From positions 75,967,368 through 76,031,367 of the forward strand of contig NC_089583.1 of the NCBI RefSeq assembly GCF_019320115.1: a stretch of 64,000 bases of DNA. Direction: 5' to 3'. This document shows positions 1 to 11,921 of this stretch, one piece after another. The notes under the pieces are model-generated. The model was given only the letters and a program-made list of their open reading frames with translations, was not told the DNA's origin and did no database searches. Numbering within the stretch: the stretch's first letter is position 1; each line of letters starts with the position of its first letter. Origin of the DNA: Miscanthus floridulus. Its lineage: Eukaryota > Streptophyta > Magnoliopsida > Poales > Poaceae. The position numbers and the translations under genes were made by a program.

Positions 1-1494
1 GCCTTTTGGCAGGTCCGAGCAGGCCACGCCTCCCCGCCTCGTGTCGCAGTTATTTCCCCGGCCCTCTCGCCTCGCCCCTTCTTTTTTCTCGTGCCGTGCT
101 GCGCGCGCGGCCCGAGACGCGACCGGATGATTGTGTCCCGCAGGCTGCCGCTGCTGCGTGCTGCCTGTTGCCGCCCCCGTCACGTCCGTGCCTGGCGCGC
201 CCCGCACGCTCTCCGAGGAATATCTATCGCCTGCATGCCGGGACCGGGACCGGGAGCCGGCCGGCCGCCCCCGGGCCGCTGCGGCGAACTATCTCCGTCC
301 GTTTCCTTCTCCTCCGGTGGGTGACGCGGCGTGGCGCGGGTGCTGGCTGGACGGATGCCCTTCTCGTCCCGGTTCGGTTGGGCTGGTTCGTTACGCTCGT
401 TTCCCGATACCAATAGGATGGAGAACCTGCAAAAGATGGCCGGGTCGGGCGCGGAAAGTTGGCTTTGGCTCCTCCCGCGCCCGTGCCCGTGGCTGTGGCT
501 GTGTGCGCTGGTCGTCCTGCTCGTGCTGCCTCCTTTCGCTCCTCTTTTTGTCCCAGCTCGTTTACGTTGCGCCCACCGCTGCTGCATGGCGTAGTACAGC
601 GTCTTGTCAGGTGATCGAACCACTGGCTCGTGACGCTGTCCAGCTTTTGCTCAGCACGTCGTGCCGGACCGGACGCCGGCTCCTTCCCCTTCCTCGAGTC
701 TCCTGATCCCGCACACGTGTCAGCCAGCAAATCTCTCTCGACAAGGTTTAACGTCATTAAGCCTGTTCGCTTGTTAGTTTTAGTTATGGCTTATCAGACA
801 GCCAACAGTATTTTTCTTCACAACAAATCAGCACCAGCCGGACTTATTAGCCCAGAAACCGACCATTGGATTAGTTTACTCGCCTTTTCAGCTGCCCTAA
901 TGCTATCGTAGTGGAGGAGGAGATCAGAGGTCCATGTGTACAGTATTACTATCGTTCGTGGGCAGTGAGACGGACTGAGCTGACTGACGGATGGATCACA
1001 TCGTGGAGTGTGAATCGGAGGTGGTGATGATGCCACCAGCCACCACACCGGACACCACTGAGCCGAGAGAGGCGAGAGCGGGTCTCGGCTCCTGCTTGTC
1101 CCATGCTCATGGGCTGGGGGCCCGCGTGCGCTTGAGATCATCGCCACGCCATTATGACGCGAGTACCATGCGGCTTTTCCCCCCTTGCTCCTCCCCGCCG
1201 GAACAAGATTTCCTAGAAAGCATGCTCCCCTTTTCCTCGGCCGAAAAAGAGATTGCAGCATCATCAGAGGAAAAAAGAATTGCTAGTAGCCAGAAGTATA
1301 TAGGGCGTAGTGCTCGCTCACGATTAATTACTTGAGCTGTGCACCAGCTAGGCTCATGTGACGTAATTATATTGCCGATAGGTAGACCCCATTGCCCATT
1401 GTTGCAGGGATAACGCCATAACGGTAAAGAGCTTGTTAATCCGATATTGCTTAAGCTTAGTAATAGGTTTCCATTCAAGGATATACTGTGGAGC
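1..1494. other. GC-rich left flank, no gene assigned
   Basis: The first 750 bases are very GC-rich and give overlapping open frames on both strands with low-complexity Arg/Pro/Ala-rich translations, the pattern expected of GC-rich non-coding DNA. I recognise no domain and no convincing splice structure. The stretch could be the promoter, 5' UTR or first exon of a gene beyond the left edge. From about 900 on it is mixed-composition sequence with nothing I can name. Confidence 0.4.
761..865. mobile_element. Degenerate hAT-type MITE fragment
   Basis: The stretch starts with GCCTGTTCGCTTG and contains GGCTTATCAGACAGCCAACAG followed by a CACAACAAATCAGC block. This layout is typical of a common grass MITE with GGCCTGTTCG-type ends. 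The right terminal repeat is degenerate and no target duplication could be fixed, so borders are approximate. Confidence 0.35.
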
Positions 1495-1502
1495 ATATGA
1501 TT

Positions 1503-2082
1503 TCAAGATGGCAACGGGTACGTACCCGATGGGTACTGGCCACCCGTACCCGATGGGTACTGGCCACTCGTACCCGCACCCGCCAGATCAAAATCTTACC
1601 CGTCGGGTTACCCGTACCCATAGGCGGGTAGAAAATTCATTCCATACCCGCACCCGACGGGTAATTCTTACCCGACAATATACCCGAGTTCACACACCAA
1701 AATATAATAGCTTCCAGCAAAACAAATCAACAATAGAGCAGCAAAACAGAAATATGGGCTGGTGGAGTGGAGTGAGGATGAGGATTAGGGTTTGAGGGAG
1801 TTCTGGAATATATATACTCATATGCTTATATGGGCCAAATATGGGCTATATGCTTATATGGGCTAAAATTGCAGAGGTTGGATATTATTTATGCGGGTTT
1901 TTTTTTTACCCGCGGGTATGCGGGTATGGGTAGTATACACCCACACCCGTACCCGCATACCCGATGGGTACAAGAATTCGTCCAATAACGTACCCGCGGG
2001 TGCAAAATGTCTTCCATACCCGCCTCCTTATCGGGTAAAACCCGTCGGGTACTCGGGTTTCGGGTACCCGTTGCCATCTTGA
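1503..2082. mobile_element. hAT-type MITE with dense TACCCG/CGGGTA subterminal repeats
   Basis: The two ends are inverted copies of TCAAGATGGCAACGGGTAC. The element is flanked on both sides by the 8-bp duplication ATATGATT (1495-1502 and 2083-2090), which fits the hAT superfamily. It is 580 bp long and encodes no transposase, so it must be moved in trans. About 180 bp inside each end are packed with TACCCG/CGGGTA motifs in both orientations, likely transposase-binding repeats. The centre holds short repeats of the type GCTTATATGGGC. Borders are seen directly; the superfamily follows from TSD length. Confidence 0.8.
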
Positions 2083-2090
2083 ATATGATT

Positions 2091-2489
2091 AGGCGCAGCA
2101 ACTTACTAGTGTTTTTTTTAAAATTAACTTACTAGGGTCTTGACAATGATCCCCCTAGTAGCTAACTGAAATTATATTAACTTGTTTTATGGCTCCATGG
2201 TTTAACTCTTTTAACTTTGACAATCAATATATAAAGGATTATGTAGATACAAAATGTAAGATAAGTTACTTGAATCGTCATAAAAAATAGTAACTTAGTT
2301 TGGCACTTTTGTATGGTCGTAATTTTTATCGGATCAGTTAGGGATATTTGGCTTGTGGAACCACATCATTCATATGTTCATTCCATTATATATGTAGTAG
2401 TATATTTTTATTAAAAAAGCGCATGCAATTATTGAAAGGATCTAGATTGCTAGAGGATGTAATAGCCTATAAAAATTTCTTTTGCAAAA
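2091..2489. other. AT-rich intergenic sequence, nothing recognised
   Basis: This is AT-rich sequence between the hAT-type MITE and an old LTR remnant. I see no coding frame, no clear terminal repeats and no known motif. Confidence 0.4.
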
Positions 2490-3450
2490 GCACAACACTA
2501 GAGCAGAGGTGATTAGTTCAACCAATGATCCTAATAGTCTCTACTTCCTCTAGTTGTAGATCACCCAAGCAAGCATCTACACAAGTCTAGTAGTAAGTGA
2601 TTTCTAGTCTAAATCACAACACCACGCAAGTCTACAAGCTACACAAGGCAACTCTAGCTAGCTAAACTAGTGAGGAACTAAAACAAGCTACTCTACTCTA
2701 GAAACTACAACTAACAAAAGAGCTACTCAACCAAGCAACTACCACGCAAGCAAAAGATATGAATGTAAATGCAAGGGAGAGTAGTAGCAAAACAACTAGG
2801 GCAAGTGATCAATACAAAGACTTATCCTCGCGGTTCAGTTGCTTGTCGGCAACCTACGTCCACGTTGTTATGGCGAATACCCAAGTGATGATTTGCACGC
2901 TAACTAGCGTAACGAGCTAAACCCACAACTTGTGTGCCGCAAGAATCAAGCACAAGGTCCACCCAATTAGCCATGAGCATTCCACTAGATCATCCCTTTT
3001 CAACTCTATAAGGTGGGATCAATACCTCTCACAAATCACAGGTTGGAGGCAGAGAACAATTACCAACACTCTCCTCAACAACCACCAATGCTCTAAGCCA
3101 TCTAGGTGATGGCAGCCACCAAGAGTAACAAGAAAACCGTAGCTCAATCAAAGAACAAGTGCCACTAGACCCAAGACAACGAAGCAAATGCACAAGATCT
3201 CTCCCAAACTCACTTTGGATCAAGCACAAGTCAAGAGATGAGTGAGAGGTGTTCATGGAAGCTCCAGTGTGTTGGATTGTTAAGAATGCCAAGAGAGCTC
3301 TCAATGATCCAGCCAACACATATAAATAGCCCCCTTCCAAAAAAACTAGCTGTTGGGTCATGCTGGTGGGCACTCTACACATGCACCGGATTGGCCCAGT
3401 GCCTGCTAGAGCCCCTCACTGGACTACAAGCTACATTGTATTGTTTGTAT
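2490..3450 (-). mobile_element. Old Sirevirus-like LTR remnant
   Basis: Several blocks resemble the LTR of the Sirevirus at the right end of the window, in the same plus-strand order. Examples are a stretch on a gene-like theme 'gccatctaggtgatggcagc' followed by CACCAAGAGTAACAAG (about 3097-3132, compare 55098-55128) and later TATAAATAGCCCCC (3320-3334). I infer a diverged and truncated LTR from a minus-strand element. No paired LTR or target duplication is visible. Confidence 0.45.
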
Positions 3451-3788
3451 AACGTATAGGCACCACAAGGGCAAAGGTTTTTTTGTGGCAAAAATTTTTA
3501 TCACAAAAGTTTTTTTTGGCCACAAAGCAGCCTTTGCGACGATTTTTTTTAATCATCACTAGTCACCACAAATACTCACCTCACAGATAGTATACTGATG
3601 ATTTTTTGTTCCCCACAAATGGCTATAGTCATAAGTGACAAATTGTACAACCAATAGTAATGTGGCCATTTGTGGCCCATCTGTTGTCACAGAAACATAC
3701 TCCTGCATTAGTGGCAAAAAATGATGTCATTTATAATGTTTTTAGTGGTGATAATAGTTGGCACAACTATACATAATTTATGGCAATA
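3451..3788. repeat. AT-rich repeat, left part (split by solo LTR)
   Basis: This part has many short repeats of the type TTTGTGGC/GCCACAAA and GTGACAAA. The same style resumes at 17597 after the solo LTR, so both parts probably belong to one older DNA element, perhaps CACTA-like. No termini could be defined. Confidence 0.35.
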
Positions 3789-6700
3789 TAATTTGTGGCA
3801 GAATCGCCCGAAATAACATGCTTACAGAGGTGCTCGTCTTCCACCAGACACTAAGCACCCCGAAAGTAAGCTACAGCGGACGGTATCCGTCGGACACACC
3901 CCAAGGGAGAACCCAAAAGATCCATATTTTTACCAATGATCCAATAATGAAAACGAGTTACAATACTGGTCCATTTCATACATCAGAGTTTCTTAAAAAT
4001 TACATTATTACATTACCAAATAAAATACACATCTAGCGATAAGAACGAGGATCCATCTGTGCCCATCAGAAGAATCCTCCACACAATGGTACTTCTCCTG
4101 CATCACCTGCAACAAGGGTAAATAAACCCTGAGTACACAATATACTCGCAAGACTTATCCGATTAGTGGGAATAATTTCCCGACTCTAAGGAATATGATA
4201 AGCTTTATGATTTATTGGTTTTCTTTTGGCAGAAAGCAATACTAATAGTGAGTCCTTATTTATATTATTATTATCAGCCGTATTAACTTATTACCTATCC
4301 AGTCTATATAAGCACATGTTCTACTTTCAAGCAAGAGTTGAGCAATCAGTTCTATTTTATCACCTTCCATCTTTAGTTCTTACTACGGTGCTAGAGTTAA
4401 GACAAGTCATACCGACTCGGCGGTGATTCACGAACCAATGTGCCCAGCTGGGTGCCCCAAAAACACACGCTCCGCTTGTACCCCAGGCACAAGCAGGACT
4501 AACCCATCACCCTCCTGTCCTGGGTGTCCAGGTCCCCGTCCAAACTTGGACTCCAAGCCCACACTCAGTGCGGTGCAAGGATCTTTACCATCCCTGCCTC
4601 CAATCAGTCAGTCCAAAAAGAGCCAGATCTATGATAAGAGAGCAACAAGTCTTCGCTGTGCCCATACCCAAGTATGTGCTCGGGACAATAGATCTGTGAC
4701 TTGCCTAGCATCCGTTACAACGACCGGTCCTTAATTAACACAGACAGGGAAAAGTGTAACCGAGCTATGCCCTGTTGGCCCTAGGACACAACCCTTTACA
4801 CCCATCAGTACCCAAACCATATCCCTGCCCGGTCATCATTTTTTTTCCACCATTTTATCATGAGTGATCATATTTATCATCTATTTGCGAGTAACGGTAG
4901 GTTACTCATGCTACCGTATCCTGAGCATAGCAACTACTCTACCTATACTAGTAGGACTCATGGGTAGATATATTTATGCATGTAGTTTCCATAAAATGCA
5001 TGTAACTTAAATGCACCTCATATATATATATTCAGTGATCATAAAGTAGGGTTTATGCACCAGGGCTTGCCTTGGGCAGGCGACAGGTCAGCAAAGTCAG
5101 CACCAAAAGGCTCCGGGTCTCCCTCCTGCACGATGATCTCCTCCTCGTATTCCTCGATAACTTCCTCATACTCCTGTTCATCGACGGGCATGAACTCTAC
5201 CAACTCGTGATCTACATGCAGGAAATGATGATGCAATACTTAGCAACATAGCAACAACAACTCTTAAAAATAAAAGTACATCTGTCTAACTACTAAGCTA
5301 GTGCTACCGACCATGGTACTAAGTTACCTATTGTTACCAATAACAAGTATGAAGTATGGCATACATTATTATAGCAACTATAGGTATTCTTACTCCTAAT
5401 GTTGATTTACGCTATATATGATAAAGTAAGGATAATAGCTACTCTACTTATCAACTTATTCTAGGGCTATAAAATTTACAGCAAGTACATAATAATCTAG
5501 TAAGCCTACTATAAAATTTTCATAGCTATAGCTATCATCAATTTACCATAAAAATTCCTACAATTATTAATCTATATAATACTAAGCTCTTTGGTTTGAA
5601 TTTATGAACCTACCATTATCATAACTAACTGTAATCTAACTACACTAACAAGTAGATGGTATTTTTGTGAACCTAACAAACTTAGTTTCACTATTTTTGG
5701 ACAACTACACAATTTACTACAATTTATCAAAGTTTAGCTAGAAATTATATTGAATAAACGTTTGTAATTCGCTGGAGAATTGAAAATGAATTCTACCACG
5801 TGGCCTAGCTCGCGACGCGGCTTGGCCCACCACAGCGACTCACGCACGCGCCCAGTGCAGCCCACGCGGCGGCCCGTTCCCGGGACAGCGGCCCAATGCG
5901 AGAGACCCACGCACACGCCGACGTTTTTTGCAAATGAGTCCCCGTTCTTTTTCCTATTTGCGAAGTTAACCCGAGCACTATTTGAATGAGTCACTGGCTT
6001 CGCATCTTGGATCTACCTCTATTCGAATTCACGCTTTACAAAGTCCCTGGCTAGACGAACAGGGGCCGTAGCCTTGCCGGCCAAACGCCGGTGAGCACAG
6101 ACCCCTTCGGCACCCACCAGCACCCACATGAGCCTCTACGTGCCATGCGCGATAGATTGAGGTAACAAACACTAAGAATAGCACATCACGCAGGCATGGC
6201 CTCACGCCGCGGTGGGGTCTGGCCGCGGTAGCCCGACGCCGATGAAACCACCTAACCGTACGCCTCTACTGCTACTCGGTAACCATCTATAGGCTAAGAG
6301 TAACCACCTTGAAGCCCTATTTGAATCACTACTGCGCTTAGCCGAGCTAGCCACAGGAACGACATATAAGCCAGCTCGCCAGCGGCTGCCAACACGCTCT
6401 GGGCTACCTAGCCACTAATTGGCTCAACCGCCTATCCTAGGAGCAAGAGGACCTCACTAGAGATGTGGCGGATGGGCTAGGCGAAGTCACGAGGAACGGC
6501 AATGGGCTGGCCACGTGCGCGAGGTTGCTCCAGTTCACGCCGGCCATGGTAAAGGCATTCCTAGTGTCCTGCTGCTCCATCGGTGGAGCCACTGCATAGG
6601 CGAGGCGAACAAGTCAAGGAGAGGCAATAGCCCTGCCCGATTGAGACAATAGAGCAATGAGCATCGCCCCAACCAAGCGCTCGCCTCGCTGGCCATAGCG

Positions 6701-7185
6701 GACCGCTGAGGGGAAAAAATCTCCCCATTACCTCACCGTAGGAAGGAAGCCCAACGAGATGACTCCAATCAGAAGCTAACTACTCTAGCTATTTGGGCAC
6801 ACAGTGAATTGGAAAGGGATGGACTGCACACGACCAATTTGAAAGGCGACGACATTCGGCTCAATGGTGACGATGGCGACATCGAAGGCTTAAATTGGCG
6901 CCCGACAACGTACTACCGCCCAGGGCAAGTTAGGCCTGATGTTGTACTCCCACTCGTCCTTCGAACATGGGCAAATGCAAGAGGGGACCAGCTCAGTGAG
7001 TTAGGCCTTGGCGTGGCGCGGCTGGTCGATGACTCTCCAAACAATGCGATGGGAAACATGGCATGTCCACGCATGCAACCGTGAAGACGAGGGCCGACGG
7101 GGCCAACCCATGCGTGTGCAGCCGCAATGTCAACAGGAGTAGTGGCTGTGCAGGCGGTGCACGTGAGCGCACTTGGGCGAGCGGC

Positions 7186-10100
7186 TATAACACCTCTGGT
7201 GTTTTGACCTAGTACTAAAACTTTACATGTCATCATGTGCATTCAAAGCATTCATAAAGTAGAAAATTTTGAATGCATTCACTAAATAAGCTTTATTTCA
7301 TAAGGTTGTTATTTTATGTGATGTGATTCAAAACCCTAAATAAAGATCATTACCACAAGGGTCAAATTTCATGTGATCATGTGAGACCATGTGTCATTTG
7401 ACTCAAATAACCCTAATGGGCCATGTTACTGGTCAAAAATCAAAGTTAAAGTAAAAAGGTAAACAAATCAAATTTGAATTCAAATTCAAATCATAAAGGT
7501 CCTTTTTGCTCCTTTTGACTAATTCAAAATCCATGTGGAATTTGGGGTTGAGGCAAAAAGCAAAGTTGAAGATTATTTTATAAGGATCAACTTTGGTATT
7601 CAAAGTTTTTCAAGTTTACATATAAAATTTGGAGTAATTTTGAAATGATTCAAAGGCTCAAATGCACCCCAAATTCAAATTTCAAAATGGATGCAGAATT
7701 TGAAAATATTTCTTGAAGCAAAGTTGTAGAGTTTGAAAAGTTGAGCAACTTTCATTTTCGGAGATTTTCAACTTCTTTAGAAAAACTAGGAGTAATTTGA
7801 AAAATAGACGCAGTGGCAAATCTATAAATACTTCAAAAAATCAAGTCGGCAATAGGGCGTCACCGCCCCACCGCCGGTGTCCTTTCTCTGGCCTTCCAGG
7901 CGCGCCTATGGCCACCCTTGGCTTCGCGCTGGCATGGGGAGCATGCTGCGTGTCGATTCCGTGCGCTCCTAGCAGAGCTATAAGACCCAGATGTCGTCGT
8001 TGGCTTTTCTTTCCTTCCCTCTATTTTCCCGACGCCGCTGTCTCAACTCCGGCGAGCTTCTCTCGTCTCCTCAGCGCAAGTTAGCCCCAAAAAAGCCATG
8101 TTCTAGTTCTACTTGCTCCTTGCGCATCCAACCGAGCTGTTGCTACCGCTTGATTTCATCGAGAGCTCACTGTCCACGTTCATCTTCCTCGCGGCCGGCG
8201 ACCTCAACAGAAACTCTGATTCACCGTGGCCAGCATCATCCGGTGAGCCATTGCCCTTGCTTGTTGACTCTACGGCTTCGTCTCGATGCTGTAGTGCTTA
8301 TTCCACTCTTGTGTGCTCGTTTTGCCCACTGCAGTCGCTGAAACGCCATCGTCGACGAGGTCCACTCCGCCGTGATCCCGGTCACCGTCGAAACGCGTCA
8401 CCATAGCTTCTCCGGTCTCGCTTGTTGCTTCAACACAATCGGGGTGGGCCACTGATGCTTCCTAAACTCTCTGTTTCATCGTTATCGGCCTTGTTTCACC
8501 GGCGTAATGCTGCCATGCCACCGCGTCCGCCATGGCCGGTGTCAGCCTTGTTCCATGTCATAATCAACCTCCAAAGTACCACTGATCGATGCGCCTAGCT
8601 CTTGTGAACATGTTAGTACTTCGGCCGTCGTTGTTGGGCTCACCATCAGCGAGTTAGCGCCGGTCAGCGCCGTCGATGCCATGGTCAATGCCCGAGGTTG
8701 GGGATGACATGTGGGGGCCGGCTGTCAGTGTGAGAGAGAGAATAGTGTATTTTGATATTTTCTGATTTTGAATAGTGCTGAATCTTTGGAAATTTGTAGA
8801 AAAATAATCATAGCTCCAAAAATTCTAAAAATTTGTGTGTAGCTTCTGTACATGTTCTAGTATGGTTTAAAAATATGAAACTTGAAATTTGAATAAAATT
8901 TTAATGTTCAAATATTCAGTCCATTAATTGATAAATGTAATTTCCATGATTTTTGTAGGCCACTGTATAATTCCAAAAATTATGAAATTTGTTTTGGTAC
9001 ACTAATTTGTCATGAGGAAGCTTACATAAAATTTTGAGGTCATTTGGAACAAGTTTATTTTTGGGCTTATTTCCAAATTAATTCAAAAATAAACAAAGCA
9101 AACCCTAAGTATTTGATTAGTGTCTGATCTTGTTTTGATCATATTTTGTGACTAGTAGGGTTTCAAGATTAGTTTGGTTAAGTCACATGTGTGGTTCTTG
9201 ATGGTAGATTTACAAGTTGGTTTTGTTGGCTTGCAACTGTACCGTGAAGAACAGTTGTATTCGAAGTGTTGTTATATTTCATGTACCATGACGGCATCAT
9301 GTTTTCATTATCATCATGTTAAAGCATATGTTATCATTTCGTGTAGAATCCGAGAGTGAAACGATTCTAGTTGAGCAAGTTTTGGAAGAATCCCCGGTTG
9401 TCACGGGATTCGATAATTATGGTACTAATCCGGAGCCCGAGATCGTCAACAAAGGTAAGCCCCGGTTTATGCATTAAACCCTTACCTTGTTTACTTTGAA
9501 AAGTTTATCACCTATATTACTTATTGCATTAAGTTGATTAATTCAAATGTTACCTACTTGATGCACTGCCTATCTTGTTAATTGTTTACCATCCTTGAAG
9601 ATGTTTTCATTTACAAAGGCGTAGAATGCTTAGTATGCTTTATGGTAGGCTTTCAAAGTAAAAGTTTCGATACAATCAAAGATGGCATACTGGCCAAAGA
9701 AAGAAAGAAGGTAGAATGAACTAGAGACTAGTTGGGTGACTTATCTTGAATGTTGGGTAATGTTGCCGACTATGTCGCTTAAAGGCCACTCATTGTGAAT
9801 CTTCTGTACAAGACATTTTGTAGTACTGGTCACATACTCCGATAAGCCTACTTCAGCTAATCCGATACTAAGACGAATGCCCACGCACTAGGAGTGGAGA
9901 GATGGCGGGAGTAGCATGTACCCTCGTGGCTAGAATGTGGCCGGATTTGAGGTGTGCTGTGCTCTCGGGTGGCGTGGAGACGGCTTAGTATAGGAGGATC
10001 CGGTAGAGAGGTTGATATATGCAAGATTAAGTTCTACATATGTCGTGTGATAAGGAATCCCCAGCTAGGACTTGAATCAATTCGAATTGCCGGTGCTTCG

Positions 10101-10839
10101 CGGATATGGAGACTCGAAGCAATGCAGGACTGGTGAATTACTAAAATATGAGAAAAGAATGGAATGAGAAGGAAAGGAATATGGGAAATGTACATTTAGT
10201 TTGAGATAATGAACTAAAAGGACTTAGGGGTAAAACGTGAAAATAGGGTGAAGAATAGTAAGCTTTTGGCAAAGAACTTTTGAATCTTGCTACATCCCTA
10301 CCTTGCCCCAACACCTGCATCTTTAAAGTCTTTCACCCCCTGTTACGTCGGGTTAGTCTTGTTGAGTACTTTTGTACTCAGGGTTTGTTGACCCTTGTTG
10401 CAGGTGAGTCGCATGCACAGGCTTGTTTTGGTCCTTGCTGCATGTCTATGTTTGAAGTCAATGACGATGAGGAATGATGAATGGCCTTTGGACAAGGCAC
10501 TAGTTTGTATGATAAATAAAGTTAATGTAATATTATCCTGCTACTATGGTTGTATGACACTTATGGTATTGTAAGTTTGAAAATAACTGGTTTGTAAACT
10601 ATGTTATCTTAAGACTTCTGCTATCTTTTACTCTGATGTATATATATTTGAATAAACTGTTATAATCTGCAATGTCTGTGATTGGGATCCTGTTTGAAAA
10701 GAGAATCGTGGATGATTCGGGTTTCCCAAGGACACCCAACAAACTTGTTGAGTTGTTGGGAACTCGTGTACGCTATCCGAGGTCTGTCAAGACAATGATA
10801 GGTGCATGTGGGCTCGATTTCTTAGGAGGTTCTGCCACA
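7186..10839 (+). repeat. 5' LTR of Tekay-type chromovirus A
   Basis: The LTR starts TATAACACC (a mutated TGTAACACC) and ends TTCTGCCACA, immediately before the primer-binding site. It is 3654 bp: AT-rich at the start, GC-rich at about 7850-8700, then AT-rich again. A conserved block with GTACTCAGGG and TTGTTGCAGGTGAG lies near 10375-10405 and recurs in the other Tekay-type LTRs of the window. Short frames inside it are non-coding. Confidence 0.8.
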
Positions 10840-10841
10840 GC

Positions 10842-10855
10842 TGGTATCAGAGCAG
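10842..10855 (+). promoter_or_regulatory. Primer-binding site, tRNA-iMet type
   Basis: TGGTATCAGAGCAG lies two bases after the 5' LTR. It matches the complement of the 3' end of initiator tRNA-Met, the usual minus-strand primer of plant LTR retrotransposons. Confidence 0.85.
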
Positions 10856-11224
10856 TTCCCATCTAAGATCATTGTAGGTTACTTTGGAAAACCTTCAAAT
10901 TGATTTGGATCAAAGAAAGTAAACTTGATATTTTAAAGTTCAAATTTCTTTCTTCTTACCTTTGATCTAGACTCAATCTTATCTTATTTGAAAGTTCGTG
11001 GCGGATAATATGATGAGGTTTGTCCTATGTATTAAAAATCTAGTACTTATGATTATATAAATCTTTTGTACCTAGATTCGTAAGATCGATTCATGCATCA
11101 TGCTTGAACACCTTGCATAATATTTCCCCTTAATAGTGGTTGGGTAAGTAATGTCAATCCCATTCTTGCTAACCTCCATTATCCTCAAGCTATTCTTATA
11201 GTCCTACCCTAAATTCTATAGGCT

Positions 11225-11761
11225 ATGGCAAAGACCAAGGTAACCGCACGCAAGTCCATCGGACCTCATGGAGTCCCTCGTCACCAGTTGGCACCGCGAA
11301 ACCATGAGCTTGGTGAAGGAAGTGCCAAGACCCTAGGAGATGAAGGATCTTCAAGCAACCCTACCAACATCGAGAACCTTACCAAGGAGCTCAACACTCT
11401 TCATTGAGCTCATGCCAAAGATCAAGAGGAGCTGGCAGAAATGCAAAGGGGCATCACCATGACCATGGAGCTGTAGAATGAAGCCTGGACATGAGAGGAT
11501 GCGGCCAATGAACGCGTCCATGAGTTGGAGTTCTACATGGAAGACCTAGAGATGGACAATGCTATTCTTCATGAGAATGTCCACATGCTGTATGCTCAAC
11601 TTCATCCTCCTCATGGGGATGGTGAAGTTACAGATGAAGAAATGATTGTAGATCCAGGAGAAGTCAAGAATGAAGAAGAGGAGGAGGATCCTGAGGAGTT
11701 AGTGTACTTCTCAGATGAAGATGCGGTTTCATCCGATATGGGCATGGACGTCGATGACTGA
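11225..11761 (+). pseudogene. Upstream ORF of chromovirus A: histone H3 tail-like N terminus, helical middle, acidic C terminus
   Basis: One frame runs from ATG 11225 to TGA 11759-11761, about 178 codons, broken by stops at 11405 (TGA), 11474 (TAG) and 11492 (TGA). Each stop is one C-to-T step from CGA or CAG. The start reads M-AKTKVTARKSIG and continues with PRHQLAPR. Without Met this aligns with the histone H3 tail in register: T3, K4, T6, A7, R8, K9, S10 and G12 are identical, and a PR-x-QLA block follows. The middle is charged and probably coiled coil. The C terminus is very acidic (EEEEEDPEE, FSDED). It sits between the primer-binding site and gag, outside the usual gag-pol set. Function is unknown; histone mimicry is my inference. 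Confidence 0.7.
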
Positions 11762-11921
11762 GAGCTCGGAGTAGTAATAGTTCCTTTACTGCTTTCCTAG
11801 TAAACCAGGGTTGTCTTGTGGGATACAAGACATATAAATTAAATAAGTAACCCTTTGTAGCATGAAACCTTTTAAATACTTTCAATAAAGAATAATGTAA
11901 GTAAACGTGTTTCTCTAACAG

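Noticed and set aside
6..757. Long overlapping frames on both strands in the GC-rich left end
   Set aside because: Six frames are open because the DNA is GC-rich; translations are low-complexity and no domain or splice pattern supports a gene.
4423..4734. 103-codon frame with Cys/Pro-rich translation
   Set aside because: It lies in solo LTR C, and its counterpart in LTR B (38410-38800) does not keep the frame.
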